A stretch of 64,000 bases of DNA from Sphingobacterium sp. CZ-UAM (lineage in GTDB: Bacteria > Bacteroidota > Bacteroidia > Sphingobacteriales > Sphingobacteriaceae). The notes under the pieces are model-generated. The model was given only the letters and a program-made list of their open reading frames with translations. It did not search any database and was not told the origin of the DNA. Location of the stretch: NCBI RefSeq assembly GCF_002000245.1, contig NZ_MTCM01000001.1:1-64000 (forward strand), in the 5' to 3' direction. Made by a program: the position numbers and the translations under genes. How positions within the stretch are numbered: the stretch's first letter is position 1; the number at the start of each line of letters is the position of its first letter. Below, piece by piece: positions 8,255 through 17,227 of the stretch.

Positions 8255-10978
8255 ATGAAGCACATCAAACTATTGACTTTATCGATAGGGATTTTAGGAA
8301 TCGGGTCAACCTATGCACAGACTGCACCTACATTGCCTATTAATACGATCGTAGAACGGGTTCAAAAATATTTTCAGGGTTACCCAACAGAAAAAGTACA
8401 CTTGCACTTTGACAAACCTTATTATGCAGTAGGGGATACCTTATGGTTTTCTTCGTATTTATCACGTAATCTTCCAGAATACGCACCCAGCAAAATTGCC
8501 TATGTGGAGGTTTTGAATAGCCGTGACTCGCTGATCCAAACATTTAGAATCCCATTGGATAAAGGTGTTGGAAGTGGGCAGATGGTCCTCGATCCGCAAT
8601 TCATGACGCAGGATAATTATCGTTTCAGGGCTTATACAAAATGGATGTCAAACTTTGATGCATCCTATTTTTTTAACAAAATAGTTCCGATAGGGGATGT
8701 GATCAATAAAAAATTGATCACAAATATCGAGTTTCAGAATAATCTCAATGGAAATAAGAGTCAGGCCGTAATACAATTCAGGGATCGCGCCGGCAAACCG
8801 ATGATCAATTCAAAGATCAATTGGGAATTTGTCGCCGGATGGGAAACGGTAGACAAAGGGAAAGGTGAAACAGATGCGATGGGTAAGGTGACAATCAACT
8901 TATCGGCAAAGGAAAGGGCTGATTTGGAGAAGGGGCAACTAAAGGTTAGTATTCAGGAAAGCAAAAATGAAAAACCTTTGTCCAGTTCCTTCCTGCTTAA
9001 AAATGCCCTTTGGGATGCTGACGTACAGTTTTTTCCCGAAGGCGGAGATTTAATCGCCGGATTTGCCAAGAAAGTCGCCTTTAAAGCTGTTGGATCTGAT
9101 GGTAAGGGGTTGAAAGTGAAAGGCACAATTCTCGATTCAAAAGGTAAATCGGTTGCAGAATTTGAAGATCTGGGATTGGGTATGGGCTATTTCTCTTTAT
9201 TGCCCTTAGCTGGAGAGAACTATCAGGCAGTCATAAAATTTAATAATGGACAGGAACGCAAGTATAAGCTTCCCGCGGTTGTTAACGACAAAGCAAACGT
9301 TGTATTTGTTAAGCAGGATGAAAAGAATATAGAATTTGCTGTGGTGACCAGCGAGGAGAGTTTTTCTAAAAACCCAGCACAATCTTACTATGTATTGGTT
9401 CAGTCCAATGGACATCTTTGTTTTGGCGCTCAGGTAAACTTAAAATCATCATCTGCCCTGGTCAATATCCCAAAAGAACGTCTGCCAAACGGTATTGCCC
9501 AGGTTACCTTATTGACACCGGATGGCAAACCGGTGAGTGAACGCCTGGCATTTGTTCAGAGTGAAAAATTGCTCAATATCCAGGTTACAAGCGATAAGCA
9601 AAGTTATAAGGCGAAAGATCAGGTCAACCTGAAACTTTCGGTTGATTATAATGGACAGAAATATCCCGGCAGTTATTCCGTTTCGGTGATCGACGAATCT
9701 AAGGTTCCCTATAATGATCAGGCCGATCTCTCCATTGTGAGCAACTTTTTGTTGACTTCGGACCTGAAAGGAAATGTTGAAAATCCAAATACGTATTTTG
9801 ATGAAAAAAATCCGGATAGAGAAAAGGCGTTGGATGCATTATTGATGACACAGGGATACCGCCGTTTTGATTATCCGGCTTTAATAGCCGAAAAGTTGCC
9901 GCAGGTTAGTTTTCTTCCGGAACAAGGGATAGAATTGTCGGGAATTTTACGCATGAACACTGGTCGTCCTTATCCGAATGGTGGATTGTTATTGTCGGTA
10001 CCTTCCCGGAATATCAAAAAAGATGTATATACTGATCAGAATGGTCGTTTCACATTCAAAGATCTTGTTTTTCCCGATTCATCGAAAGTGACGATAAATG
10101 CTAGGTCAAATGACAATTACCGTAGTTTGGTGATCAATATGGATCAGAGTTATTATCCTGAAATCGATAAAAATAACGGTTATAAAAGCTATTTTGTTCC
10201 GAATATAGATCAAGCATTTGCTCCCTATCTGGATAATAGCCGTAAAGAATACAGAAAATCTATTTTATTGGATGAGGTAGAGGTGACGGCTGTACAGAAA
10301 AAGGTAATTACAAATAAGGATTTCCCTTCAATTTCGGGTTTATCTATGCCCGAACATCGTATTGAAGCGGATCGCTTGACAGGCTGTAATGTGTTGACGA
10401 TGTGTCTGCAGACTGTCCTGACGGGTATTACCTATGATCCACAAACCTTGAAGTATTATGTTTCGCGTGATTACAATGCCGGAGGGCGTACTCCGGTTCA
10501 GTTTTTCTTAAACGGTATGGCCATTGACGAACCCGGCTTAAATAGTATCAATGTTGCGGATATTGAGGGAATAGAAATCTTTTTACGTGACGAGCTGGGA
10601 ACAGTTTCAAGGATGTATCAAAACAACGGTGTTGTATCGATCTACACGAAGAAAGTTGAGGCCAAGAAACCCCGGATGGCGCTGAGTGAAATCGAGAAAC
10701 TGTTGCCAAAGTCCAATGTCATCGATATGTTCCCTTTGGGGTATATTAAAGAGCGTAAATTTTATCTACCAAAGTATGATACACCTGAGAGAAAATCTGC
10801 CAACGACCTGCGTACGACAATTTATTGGAACCCGAAGGTATTGGTAACTGAAACAGGAGAAGCAGCAATCCAATTTTACAATGCTGATGGAAATGGTAAT
10901 TATAAAGTGATTGTGGAGGGAATGGACCAAACGGGAAATATAGGGCGTAAGGTGTTAAATTACCGCGTACAACCTTAA
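8255..10978 (+). CDS. Secreted MG2/TonB-plug-like protein of unknown function
   Basis: 907 aa with a signal peptide (residues 1-21, ending TYAQ). Near residue 48 is HFDKPYYAVGDTLWF, a sequence typical of macroglobulin MG2 domains. Beta-sandwich repeats continue to about residue 560. A carboxypeptidase-regulatory-like segment follows (about 565-625), then a plug-like region (about 745-800, with VQFFLNGMAIDE and GVVSIYTKK) resembling TonB receptor plugs but without a barrel. The last 80 residues return to a macroglobulin-like fold. Large MG2 proteins of this design are common and uncharacterised in Bacteroidota. It likely acts in the periplasm or at the outer membrane. Own promoter and terminator: single-gene unit. 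Confidence 0.75.
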   Translation: MKHIKLLTLSIGILGIGSTYAQTAPTLPINTIVERVQKYFQGYPTEKVHLHFDKPYYAVGDTLWFSSYLSRNLPEYAPSKIAYVEVLNSRDSLIQTFRIPLDKGVGSGQMVLDPQFMTQDNYRFRAYTKWMSNFDASYFFNKIVPIGDVINKKLITNIEFQNNLNGNKSQAVIQFRDRAGKPMINSKINWEFVAGWETVDKGKGETDAMGKVTINLSAKERADLEKGQLKVSIQESKNEKPLSSSFLLKNALWDADVQFFPEGGDLIAGFAKKVAFKAVGSDGKGLKVKGTILDSKGKSVAEFEDLGLGMGYFSLLPLAGENYQAVIKFNNGQERKYKLPAVVNDKANVVFVKQDEKNIEFAVVTSEESFSKNPAQSYYVLVQSNGHLCFGAQVNLKSSSALVNIPKERLPNGIAQVTLLTPDGKPVSERLAFVQSEKLLNIQVTSDKQSYKAKDQVNLKLSVDYNGQKYPGSYSVSVIDESKVPYNDQADLSIVSNFLLTSDLKGNVENPNTYFDEKNPDREKALDALLMTQGYRRFDYPALIAEKLPQVSFLPEQGIELSGILRMNTGRPYPNGGLLLSVPSRNIKKDVYTDQNGRFTFKDLVFPDSSKVTINARSNDNYRSLVINMDQSYYPEIDKNNGYKSYFVPNIDQAFAPYLDNSRKEYRKSILLDEVEVTAVQKKVITNKDFPSISGLSMPEHRIEADRLTGCNVLTMCLQTVLTGITYDPQTLKYYVSRDYNAGGRTPVQFFLNGMAIDEPGLNSINVADIEGIEIFLRDELGTVSRMYQNNGVVSIYTKKVEAKKPRMALSEIEKLLPKSNVIDMFPLGYIKERKFYLPKYDTPERKSANDLRTTIYWNPKVLVTETGEAAIQFYNADGNGNYKVIVEGMDQTGNIGRKVLNYRVQP

Positions 10979-11006
10979 ATGAAATAAATAAAAATGTAAA
11001 ATAGAA

Positions 11007-11040
11007 ATGCTGCTCTTTCTGAAAGGGCGGCATTTTTTTT
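11007..11040 (+). terminator. Terminator after the gene ending at 10978
   Basis: ATGCTGCTCTTTC and GAAAGGGCGGCAT form a stem with two G-U pairs, followed by eight T. Confidence 0.75.
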
Positions 11041-11043
11041 AAT

Positions 11044-11075
11044 AAAAAAACACCTCCTTGATGGGCAAGGAGGTG
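11044..11075 (-). terminator. Hairpin with a T-run on the minus strand
   Basis: CACCTCCTTG (11051-11060) and CAAGGAGGTG (11066-11075) form a perfect 10-bp stem. The A-run at 11044-11050 reads as a T-run on the minus strand, so it could end transcription of tdk, 260 bp away. On the plus strand its 3' arm carries an AAGGAGG sequence ahead of the small ORF at 11103. Confidence 0.6.
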
Positions 11076-11102
11076 CAAACTAACCAATTATAAACCTAAA
11101 TT

Positions 11103-11180
11103 ATGAAAAGTATTTTGTCGCTTTTGAAAGCGTTTATCTTCTTATTTGTAAAGTATAATTCAAATCTTATGCCAAATTGA
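11103..11180 (+). other. Short ORF with leader-like upstream sequence
   Basis: A 25-codon ORF (MKSILSLLKAFIFLFVKY...), basic then hydrophobic like a truncated signal peptide. It follows 'aaactaaccaattataaacctaaatt', a sequence I associate with leaders of secreted-protein genes in Sphingobacteriales; that association is from memory and unverified. It may be the stub of a deleted gene or a real small peptide. The rest of the 355-bp gap (11181-11333) shows nothing I recognise. Confidence 0.25.
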
Positions 11181-11333
11181 TTCATCGTCTATTTGGCAGT
11201 TTTCTTTAACAAAAAATAACATCGACGGGATGGATGACCGATTATCAATAGTGCAGGTAATAGGCCTCTGGCGGATGCTCAGCAAAAGGTATGAACTGAC
11301 TGGAAATTGTCATTATCTGTTTCTGACCGGGGT

Positions 11334-11924
11334 TTAGACGCCCGGTTGATCTAGATGATAATAACACTGTCTACAACGTGGCTCATAGGCATCTTTTTCA
11401 CCGAGAAGAACTGTCTGGGTATCTTCTGTCAGACGATAAGAATAATTTGCCGGAGCTCCGCATTGCATGCAGACCGCATGGACTTTGGTAACATGTTCAG
11501 CTACGGCCATTAAACTGGGAATAGGGCCAAAAGGCTGTCCCTTATAATCCATATCCAACCCAGCAATAACTACACGAATACCATTGTTTGCCAATTTGAC
11601 ACATACCTCTGTCAATCCGTCATCAAAAAATTGCGCTTCATCTATTCCAACCACTTGGGTAGCCGAACTCAATAATAGTATAGCAGAGGAATTTTCGACT
11701 GGAGTAGAGGGGATACTATTGCTATCGTGAGAAACGACCAATTTGTCATCATATCGCTTATCTACGGAAGGCTTGAATATTTCAACATTTAGACGAGCAT
11801 ACTGAGCCCGTTTTAGTCTGCGTATCAATTCTTCGGTCTTGCCCGAGAACATTGACCCACAGATGACTTCAATACTTCCATACCGAGCTGGTCTCGATGT
11901 CAGATTATGTTCAGAAAAAAGCAT
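11334..11924 (-). CDS. tdk: Thymidine kinase
   Basis: Phosphorylates thymidine with ATP in the pyrimidine salvage pathway. 196 aa, type II (TK1-like). It has a P-loop GSMFSGKT at about residues 23-30, a Walker B-like [13 protein letters not shown] near residue 91, and a zinc-binding lasso with CMQCG and CRQCYYH near the C-terminus. Start at 11924 gives the usual length. It stands alone, with about 230 bp to the divergent gene at 12155. Confidence 0.95.
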   Translation of the reverse strand: MLFSEHNLTSRPARYGSIEVICGSMFSGKTEELIRRLKRAQYARLNVEIFKPSVDKRYDDKLVVSHDSNSIPSTPVENSSAILLLSSATQVVGIDEAQFFDDGLTEVCVKLANNGIRVVIAGLDMDYKGQPFGPIPSLMAVAEHVTKVHAVCMQCGAPANYSYRLTEDTQTVLLGEKDAYEPRCRQCYYHLDQPGV

Positions 11925-12154
11925 TTGATTAAATTATTTTTTTCGGATAGTCGGCGAACAAGATATTAGTCAATTGACTTCCGATTATATTCTGTTTTAG
12001 ACATCGCTAATATCGAAATTAAATATTAAATTTGGGTAGCAAAAAAGTGAACGTAAATTCAAATATTTATAAATCAAAGGATTGAGTTTTCCACTTTTAA
12101 GGCAATAAATATAGAGATATTATAAACGATTAATAGGCGATTTCAAATAAAACT

Positions 12155-13144
12155 ATGGGTACTAAAGAGGAAATTTTTAATAAGATAGGTGATTTACTAC
12201 AGGATTTGAATGCACAATATTTGGTTTTATCAGAAAAAAGCGGTGTTGCTGAAATAGCTGAGCTTGTGAGCTTGGAAGCTAAAGCACAATCTGTTGCAGC
12301 TTATATTACTTTACTCAAAACAGATGCCGTGTTAGCGGATAGGCAAGTTCAAAATCCGTTGAGAGACTCGGTGATGGATAGCAAAAAAATAGCCTTTAAT
12401 GACTATTTTACCCCACCCTCTTCTTTGCGGACATCGAGTCCAGTTATTGTCGAACAAGAGCCCCTAGAGAAAGAGGTGGCGCGCAATGACGAGCCTATAA
12501 AAAATGAGCCAGTAAAGTCAGAAGAAGAGTATATTGCGTCGGCCAATATCGAAAGTGAAGAAAGCGATGACTTGCCAACAACTCCGTATTCATCAACAAC
12601 AGTGAGCGAAAGCAGGCCTGCAACACATGAAAATGTTGTTGAACATATTGAAGAAAATCATTACAAAAGTGATGAACCCAAAATAGATCTTATCGACGAG
12701 GCACCAGTTATCGTTACATCGGTTGTCGAAGAACCGAAAGAGATCATTATTGAGGAAACCCAGGAAAGCTTCATCCAGGAAGAGATCAATACTGTTGTGG
12801 AGGAGACTCCATCCAGGCCACTGACCTTAAATGAGATTATTTCACAACAAAAACAGGCCGGGGTACAGAATCGGGTATACCAGGTCAATCAATCCGGAAG
12901 TTCGGATAAGTTGACAGATATCAAAACAGGGATAAGCCTGAATGATAAACTTTTATTTATCAAAGATTTGTTTAATGGCTATAGTTTAGCTTATAGTGAA
13001 GCTGTAGAGTTATTGAACAGATTTAGTACTTACGCAGAAGCTGATGCATTTTTACAGACCAACTACGCAGTTAAGAACCGTTGGGCGGATAAACCTCATA
13101 CCGTTGAAAAATTATATGAGGTATTACGCAGAAGATACAGCTAG
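12155..13144 (+). CDS. Conserved acidic protein of unknown function
   Basis: 329 aa in three parts. Residues 1-75 look helical. Residues 80-225 are rich in Glu, Ser, Pro and Val and probably disordered. The C-terminal 100 residues are compact, with 'LNDKLLFIKDLFNGYSLAY' and a YAEADAFLQTNYA segment ending in a basic RRRYS. I recognise the C-terminal pattern as widespread in Bacteroidota but know no function. No signal peptide or membrane segment, so cytoplasmic. A single-gene unit ending in a shared terminator. Confidence 0.8.
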   Translation: MGTKEEIFNKIGDLLQDLNAQYLVLSEKSGVAEIAELVSLEAKAQSVAAYITLLKTDAVLADRQVQNPLRDSVMDSKKIAFNDYFTPPSSLRTSSPVIVEQEPLEKEVARNDEPIKNEPVKSEEEYIASANIESEESDDLPTTPYSSTTVSESRPATHENVVEHIEENHYKSDEPKIDLIDEAPVIVTSVVEEPKEIIIEETQESFIQEEINTVVEETPSRPLTLNEIISQQKQAGVQNRVYQVNQSGSSDKLTDIKTGISLNDKLLFIKDLFNGYSLAYSEAVELLNRFSTYAEADAFLQTNYAVKNRWADKPHTVEKLYEVLRRRYS

Positions 13145-13162
13145 TGTTATCGTTCACATCAC

Positions 13163-13204
13163 AAAAAAAAAGCATCTTTAATCAATTAAAGATGCTTTTT
13201 TTAT
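13163..13204. terminator. Bidirectional terminator between convergent genes
   Basis: AGCATCTTTAAT (13171-13182) and ATTAAAGATGCT (13185-13196) form a 12-bp stem. It is flanked by an A-run on the left and a T-run on the right, so it serves both the gene ending at 13144 and the opposite gene ending at 13234. Confidence 0.85.
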
Positions 13205-13233
13205 GCGATAGCCCCTAGGCCTATTATATGGTT

Positions 13234-13860
13234 TTACTTCAATTGAAATTGTAGCCATTCTTTGCCTTCGTGGCCATAAACAAAATATTTTGGCTGCAGG
13301 ATCTCTGCTAAAGACTCCAATTCTGTTAGGTATTCGTAGCCTGGGATGCGGGCAAAATCAGGCTTTGTCATAATAAATAGCTGATCAAGTTCGATCGCCT
13401 TTGAATGCGCAATTGCAGAATCATTTAATAAAAGTGGAATACGGGTAAATACGCTTTCATTACTGTCAATGATAATGATCTTATCAGCTTCCTGAGCAAT
13501 TGTGGTAGGGATCCCACCTGCGATTTTTATGGATTCCTGTAGATAAGCGGACTGGTTGATCTCCCGAGGATCAATTTGATTTAAAACCAATACCTTGGGT
13601 CTGTCAGCTGCTGTTATAAATTTAAGTTTGTGGATGAGGATACTGGTCTCATCTTCTACCTTTTCAATAAGCTCAGTTGTATGGGCATTGATATTTAGTT
13701 CTTCTCCAAGCATGCTTATATAGCCAGTTACATCTTCAATACTAACAATTTCTGATTGTATGGACATTAATTTGCTGTATGTTTCCGCGGAGACAGGGGT
13801 ATTATTTAAATTCAGCTGTTCCAAAAAATGGGCAACTAATTTTTCATGATTGCTTTGCAT
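13234..13860 (-). CDS. BtuF-like periplasmic-binding-protein fold without signal peptide
   Basis: 208 aa from the ATG at 13860; the longer in-frame start at 13944 adds a poor N-terminus over the intergenic region. The middle (RPKVLVLNQIDP...AYLQESIKIAGGIPT) and end (ARIPGYEYLTELESLAEILQP) follow the plan of the C-terminal lobe of BtuF/FecB-type substrate-binding proteins. There is no signal peptide or lipobox, and the N-terminus is helical and charged, so it should be cytoplasmic. TATTTTTG on the minus strand just before this ATG would give a very short or leaderless transcript. Function unknown; family assignment by eye. Confidence 0.6.
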   Translation of the reverse strand: MQSNHEKLVAHFLEQLNLNNTPVSAETYSKLMSIQSEIVSIEDVTGYISMLGEELNINAHTTELIEKVEDETSILIHKLKFITAADRPKVLVLNQIDPREINQSAYLQESIKIAGGIPTTIAQEADKIIIIDSNESVFTRIPLLLNDSAIAHSKAIELDQLFIMTKPDFARIPGYEYLTELESLAEILQPKYFVYGHEGKEWLQFQLK

Positions 13861-13959
13861 GCAGCAAAAATACAAAAAGGCTGGCATTAGCGAAAGTAAA
13901 TTAGCAATGCCAGGTATGCTAAGATTTTTGTAAATTGGCATCAAATAAAAGTGATAGAT

Positions 13960-14265
13960 ATGTTTGACAAATTATTTCAAGCGCAGCAAAAAGCAGAAGA
14001 AATCAAAAAGAGGTTGGATACCATTTCGGTATCCGGTGAAGCTGAAGGCGGTTTGATCCGTGTGGTGGCGACTGCCAATAAGGAGATTAAAGAAATTACG
14101 ATTGATCCTGTTTTTTTGGCTAATGCAGACAAAGAGGAACTCGAGGAGTTATTGGTCGTTGCTCTGAATAAGGCGATAACCCAAGCGGAAAGTATTAGTC
14201 AAGCCGAAATGCAGGCTGCAAGCAAGGATATGTTAGGAGGTTTAGGCGGATTATTTAATCAATAG
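13960..14265 (+). CDS. YbaB/EbfC family nucleoid-associated protein
   Basis: 101 aa. The family forms small dimeric DNA-binding proteins. The N-terminal helix (MFDKLFQAQQKAEEIKKRL), the core strand GGLIRVVATANKEIKEI, and the C-terminal GGLGGLFN tail are characteristic. A GTG at 13951 would add three residues; I prefer ATG 13960. It is divergent from the BtuF-like gene and 4 bases ahead of the UPF0173 gene. In many bacteria this gene neighbours recR or dnaX, but not here. Confidence 0.9.
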   Translation: MFDKLFQAQQKAEEIKKRLDTISVSGEAEGGLIRVVATANKEIKEITIDPVFLANADKEELEELLVVALNKAITQAESISQAEMQAASKDMLGGLGGLFNQ

Positions 14266-14269
14266 AAAA

Positions 14270-14959
14270 ATGATGATAAAAGCGACTTATTACGGCCAGT
14301 CTTGTGTTGAGTTTGATTTTGATGGAACCAAGGTTTTGTTAGATCCATTCGTAACCTATAATCCGTTGGCAAAGGAAATTGACGTAAACGCAATTAAACC
14401 AGATTATATCTTTTTGAGCCATGGACATCAAGATCACGTCGCCGATATGGCTACTATCCAAAAGAATAGTAACGCTACGGTATTAGCTATTGTCGAAACA
14501 GCTGCCTGGGTAAGGAGACAAGGCGTACCAGAAGACAAAGTTGTTGAGTTCAATCTCGGTGGTACGGTACAGCTTCCTTTTGGTTCTGTAAAGATGGTTT
14601 ACGCCGCTCATACCAATAGTACGCCTGATGGTCAATATGGTGGATTCCCCGTTGGATTTGTCTTTAACGTAAAGGGTAAGAAGATCTATTTCGCTGGCGA
14701 TACAGCGTTGACAATGGAGATGAAATTGCTGGCTGATTTAAAATTGGATTGGGCCTTTCTTCCTATCGGTGGATACTATACAATGGATGTGGATGATGCG
14801 CTCAGGGCAGCAGAATTCATCAATTGCGCTCGTGTGGTCGGAATTCACTATGATTCATTTCCGCCAATTCAGATCGACAAACAAAAGGCACTGGACAAAT
14901 TCCAGAACGAAGATATTTCATTGTCACTTCCAAAAGTAGGAGAGACAATAGTATTGTAA
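14270..14959 (+). CDS. Metal-dependent hydrolase, UPF0173/UlaG-like
   Basis: 229 aa metallo-beta-lactamase fold protein. The zinc motif LSHGHQDHVAD is near residue 49, and a downstream His (AAHTNSTPDG), Asp (AGDTALT) and His (GIHYDSFPP) complete the metal site. The order matches UPF0173 hydrolases, whose substrate is unknown. Translationally close to the YbaB gene (4 bases) and followed by a strong terminator. Confidence 0.88.
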   Translation: MMIKATYYGQSCVEFDFDGTKVLLDPFVTYNPLAKEIDVNAIKPDYIFLSHGHQDHVADMATIQKNSNATVLAIVETAAWVRRQGVPEDKVVEFNLGGTVQLPFGSVKMVYAAHTNSTPDGQYGGFPVGFVFNVKGKKIYFAGDTALTMEMKLLADLKLDWAFLPIGGYYTMDVDDALRAAEFINCARVVGIHYDSFPPIQIDKQKALDKFQNEDISLSLPKVGETIVL

Positions 14960-14965
14960 TAAATC

Positions 14966-14988
14966 AAAGCCGGGCTAGCCCGGCTTTT
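14966..14988 (+). terminator. Terminator after the UPF0173 gene
   Basis: AAAGCCGGG-ctag-CCCGGCTTT stem followed by a T-run, 7 bases after the stop codon. The opposite gene ends at 15042 and may also use it. Confidence 0.85.
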
Positions 14989-15041
14989 GATCACTATAAT
15001 TTCTGTCAAGATATATTCTATTTTTTACTGCGCTTTTTCTT

Positions 15042-15863
15042 CTACGATGATATGACGATCTTCTTTAAATCCTCCAGGCTGAAAAGAGGGGTGTCGATGA
15101 TCTTATTTTTAAGAATTTGCTCCTTATTTTCCTCAAAATAAAAGAGCTTCCACTCGCCGTTTTTGTATTCCAGGCTGCTTAGATTCTCGATCCAATCCCC
15201 AGAATTCATGTAGGTGCATGTGCCCTTGCGGGTAATGACTTCCTTTATCTGAGGTTGATGAATGTGGCCACAGATAACAAAATCGTAATTTTTCTCAATA
15301 GCCAATTCCGTTGCAGTATGCTCGAAGTCGGATATATATTTAACGGCTTTTTTAACCGAATTTTTTATTTTTTTTGAGAGGGAGTATTTCTCCTTTCCCA
15401 TTTTATCCAGACAATAATTCATCACATTATTAAGCTGTATCAACTTATCGTAACCCCACCCCCCGAGCTTTGCAAGCCATTTGGAGTGATGGATGGATGC
15501 GTCGAAAACATCACCATGAAAAATCCATACCTTTTGATTATTCAGTGAAAGAAGCAGTTTGTTGCTCAGTTTGATATTCCCTAATTTGAGATCAGTAAAC
15601 TTGCGCAACATTTCATCGTGATTTCCCGTAATATAATGGACTTCAGTACCTGTTGAGCTCATATCGATAATCTTCTTGATAACCTTTAAATGATCTTGTG
15701 GAAAATAGCTTTTTTTAAATTGCCAGATATCTACAATATCGCCGTTGAGGATCAATATCTTCGGAGCTACCGATTCCAGGTAAAGTAAAAGCTCTTTGGC
15801 TCTACTTCCGTATGTACCTAAGTGTATGTCTGAGAGTACAAGTATATCAAGGCTTCTTTTCAT
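15042..15863 (-). CDS. LpxH-like metallophosphoesterase
   Basis: 273 aa calcineurin-like phosphoesterase with all five motifs: SDIHLG (residue 11 on), GDIVD, GNHDE, FHGDVFD and CGHIHQP. This pattern fits the UDP-2,3-diacylglucosamine hydrolase family, which makes lipid X in lipid A synthesis. The distinctive 'GDIVDIWQFKK' and the basic helix near residue 165 place it with the longer variants found beside or instead of LpxH, so the substrate is not certain. Single gene on the minus strand. Confidence 0.8.
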   Translation of the reverse strand: MKRSLDILVLSDIHLGTYGSRAKELLLYLESVAPKILILNGDIVDIWQFKKSYFPQDHLKVIKKIIDMSSTGTEVHYITGNHDEMLRKFTDLKLGNIKLSNKLLLSLNNQKVWIFHGDVFDASIHHSKWLAKLGGWGYDKLIQLNNVMNYCLDKMGKEKYSLSKKIKNSVKKAVKYISDFEHTATELAIEKNYDFVICGHIHQPQIKEVITRKGTCTYMNSGDWIENLSSLEYKNGEWKLFYFEENKEQILKNKIIDTPLFSLEDLKKIVISS

Positions 15864-16062
15864 CGGAATAAACTATAAATATTCTTTTTACAAAAAAAAG
15901 GTAATTTTATTTTGTACTGATGAAATTCCTGTTATTAAATTATTAAAATATGCTGTAAAATGGTATAAATAAGTTTATTAGAATTTAATATTGGGCTATT
16001 TTAACCGTATAAGAGAAGGGTGTTTTTCAACGATCGAAAAAAAGATTTATTGCCAGTACATA

Positions 16063-16094
16063 AAAAAAGGCGCATCATAAAATGCACCTTTTTC
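16063..16094 (-). terminator. Terminator of the BadF-type kinase gene
   Basis: AAAAAGGCGCAT and ATGCACCTTTTT form a stem with one mismatch. The A-run on the plus strand is the T-run on the minus strand, about 30 bases past the stop at 16123. Confidence 0.75.
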
Positions 16095-16122
16095 TTAGTA
16101 TGTTAAAGATTATTTTACTTTT

Positions 16123-16986
16123 CTATTTAGCAGTTGCTGCCGCTCTGTCGATGTGGAACTGTACCAAATCATCAATAGGGGAACGCAAAATCTTACCTAC
16201 TTTCATTCCATATTGTTCTGCTTTTTCAGCCAAAACATTTCTGAAATTGTAACCTACAGATCCAATACAATTGAAGGTGTAGCTTTGGTAATTAGGGTAT
16301 TTGCTCACTAAATTTCTAAAGAAAGCTTCAAATGCTTCATCGACAATATTACGTGTATACTCGATGTTTACATTATTGTCATATACGAATTTACTGAAAC
16401 TTGCACAAAAACGATTCGGCATAGGCTTGGTGTAAACCGCATCCATGATTTCATCTTTCGTCATTTTATACGTATTCCAAAACACTTCTTTTACATCTTT
16501 AGGCATTAAATTACGTACATAGTCTGCAAGTAATTTTTTACCGATGTAACTACCCGATCCTTCATCGCCTAAAATGTAAGCTCCGGAGTCAATATTTAAT
16601 GTGATTTCTTTGCCATCATAGAGACAAGAGTTTGTTCCAGTACCCAAAATTGCTGCAAAGCCAGCTTCGGATCCTAGTAATGCCCTTGCTGCGGCAAGCA
16701 GATCATGGCCTACTTCTACTTTCGCTGTAGTAAATACGTGTTTGAGTGCATCCACTACAATCTGAGCTTTTTCTTTATTATGGACCCCTGCACCATAATA
16801 ATTTACTTCCGCAATTTTTTCAAAAGGTAAATCCTGCGGTAATCCTTTTTTTAGGGAGTTTACAATGTATTCACTGTCAACAAAATAAGGGTTGTATCCT
16901 TCTGTGTTGAAGTAGATCTTTTTATTTGAATCGTCTAACAAACACCAGTTTGTTTTTGTTGATCCCCCGTCAGCAATGATTATCAT
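16123..16986 (-). CDS. BadF/BadG family kinase, probable N-acetylglucosamine/amino-sugar kinase
   Basis: 287 aa ASKHA-fold kinase. The first phosphate motif is DGGSTKTNW (residue 6 on), the second GTGTNSC near residue 117, and GDEGSGSYIGKKLL near residue 137 binds adenosine and sugar in GlcNAc kinases. It probably phosphorylates GlcNAc or MurNAc recovered from the cell wall or the environment. The sugar transporter gene just upstream on the same strand supports this, although a terminator separates them. Confidence 0.82.
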   Translation of the reverse strand: MIIIADGGSTKTNWCLLDDSNKKIYFNTEGYNPYFVDSEYIVNSLKKGLPQDLPFEKIAEVNYYGAGVHNKEKAQIVVDALKHVFTTAKVEVGHDLLAAARALLGSEAGFAAILGTGTNSCLYDGKEITLNIDSGAYILGDEGSGSYIGKKLLADYVRNLMPKDVKEVFWNTYKMTKDEIMDAVYTKPMPNRFCASFSKFVYDNNVNIEYTRNIVDEAFEAFFRNLVSKYPNYQSYTFNCIGSVGYNFRNVLAEKAEQYGMKVGKILRSPIDDLVQFHIDRAAATAK

Positions 16987-17133
16987 TATTGAGTAGTTTT
17001 AATTGTGTTTATCGTTATAAAATGAGCAATCAATTCATTAATCAATTCCCCGAAAATACATTTTTTAATTTTAAATATCATAATTTATCCGCGTATTTTT
17101 GAAAAAATAAATTTTATGAATTTGCCCATGATA

Positions 17134-17172
17134 TAAAAAAACTGGCTTAACAATGCCGTTAAGCCAGTTTTT
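17134..17172 (-). terminator. Terminator of the sugar transporter gene
   Basis: AAAACTGGCTTAAC (17138-17151) and GTTAAGCCAGTTTT (17158-17171) form a perfect 14-bp stem, and the A-run at 17135-17140 gives the T-run on the minus strand. Confidence 0.85.
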
Positions 17173-17227
17173 GGGTGTTGTAATAAAATTGTTTAAATAG
17201 TGTACTATTTACAATTAGTTGATGTCT

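Noticed and set aside
10746..11087. 113-codon minus-strand ORF
   Set aside because: Covers the end of the gene at 8255 and two terminators; a shadow.
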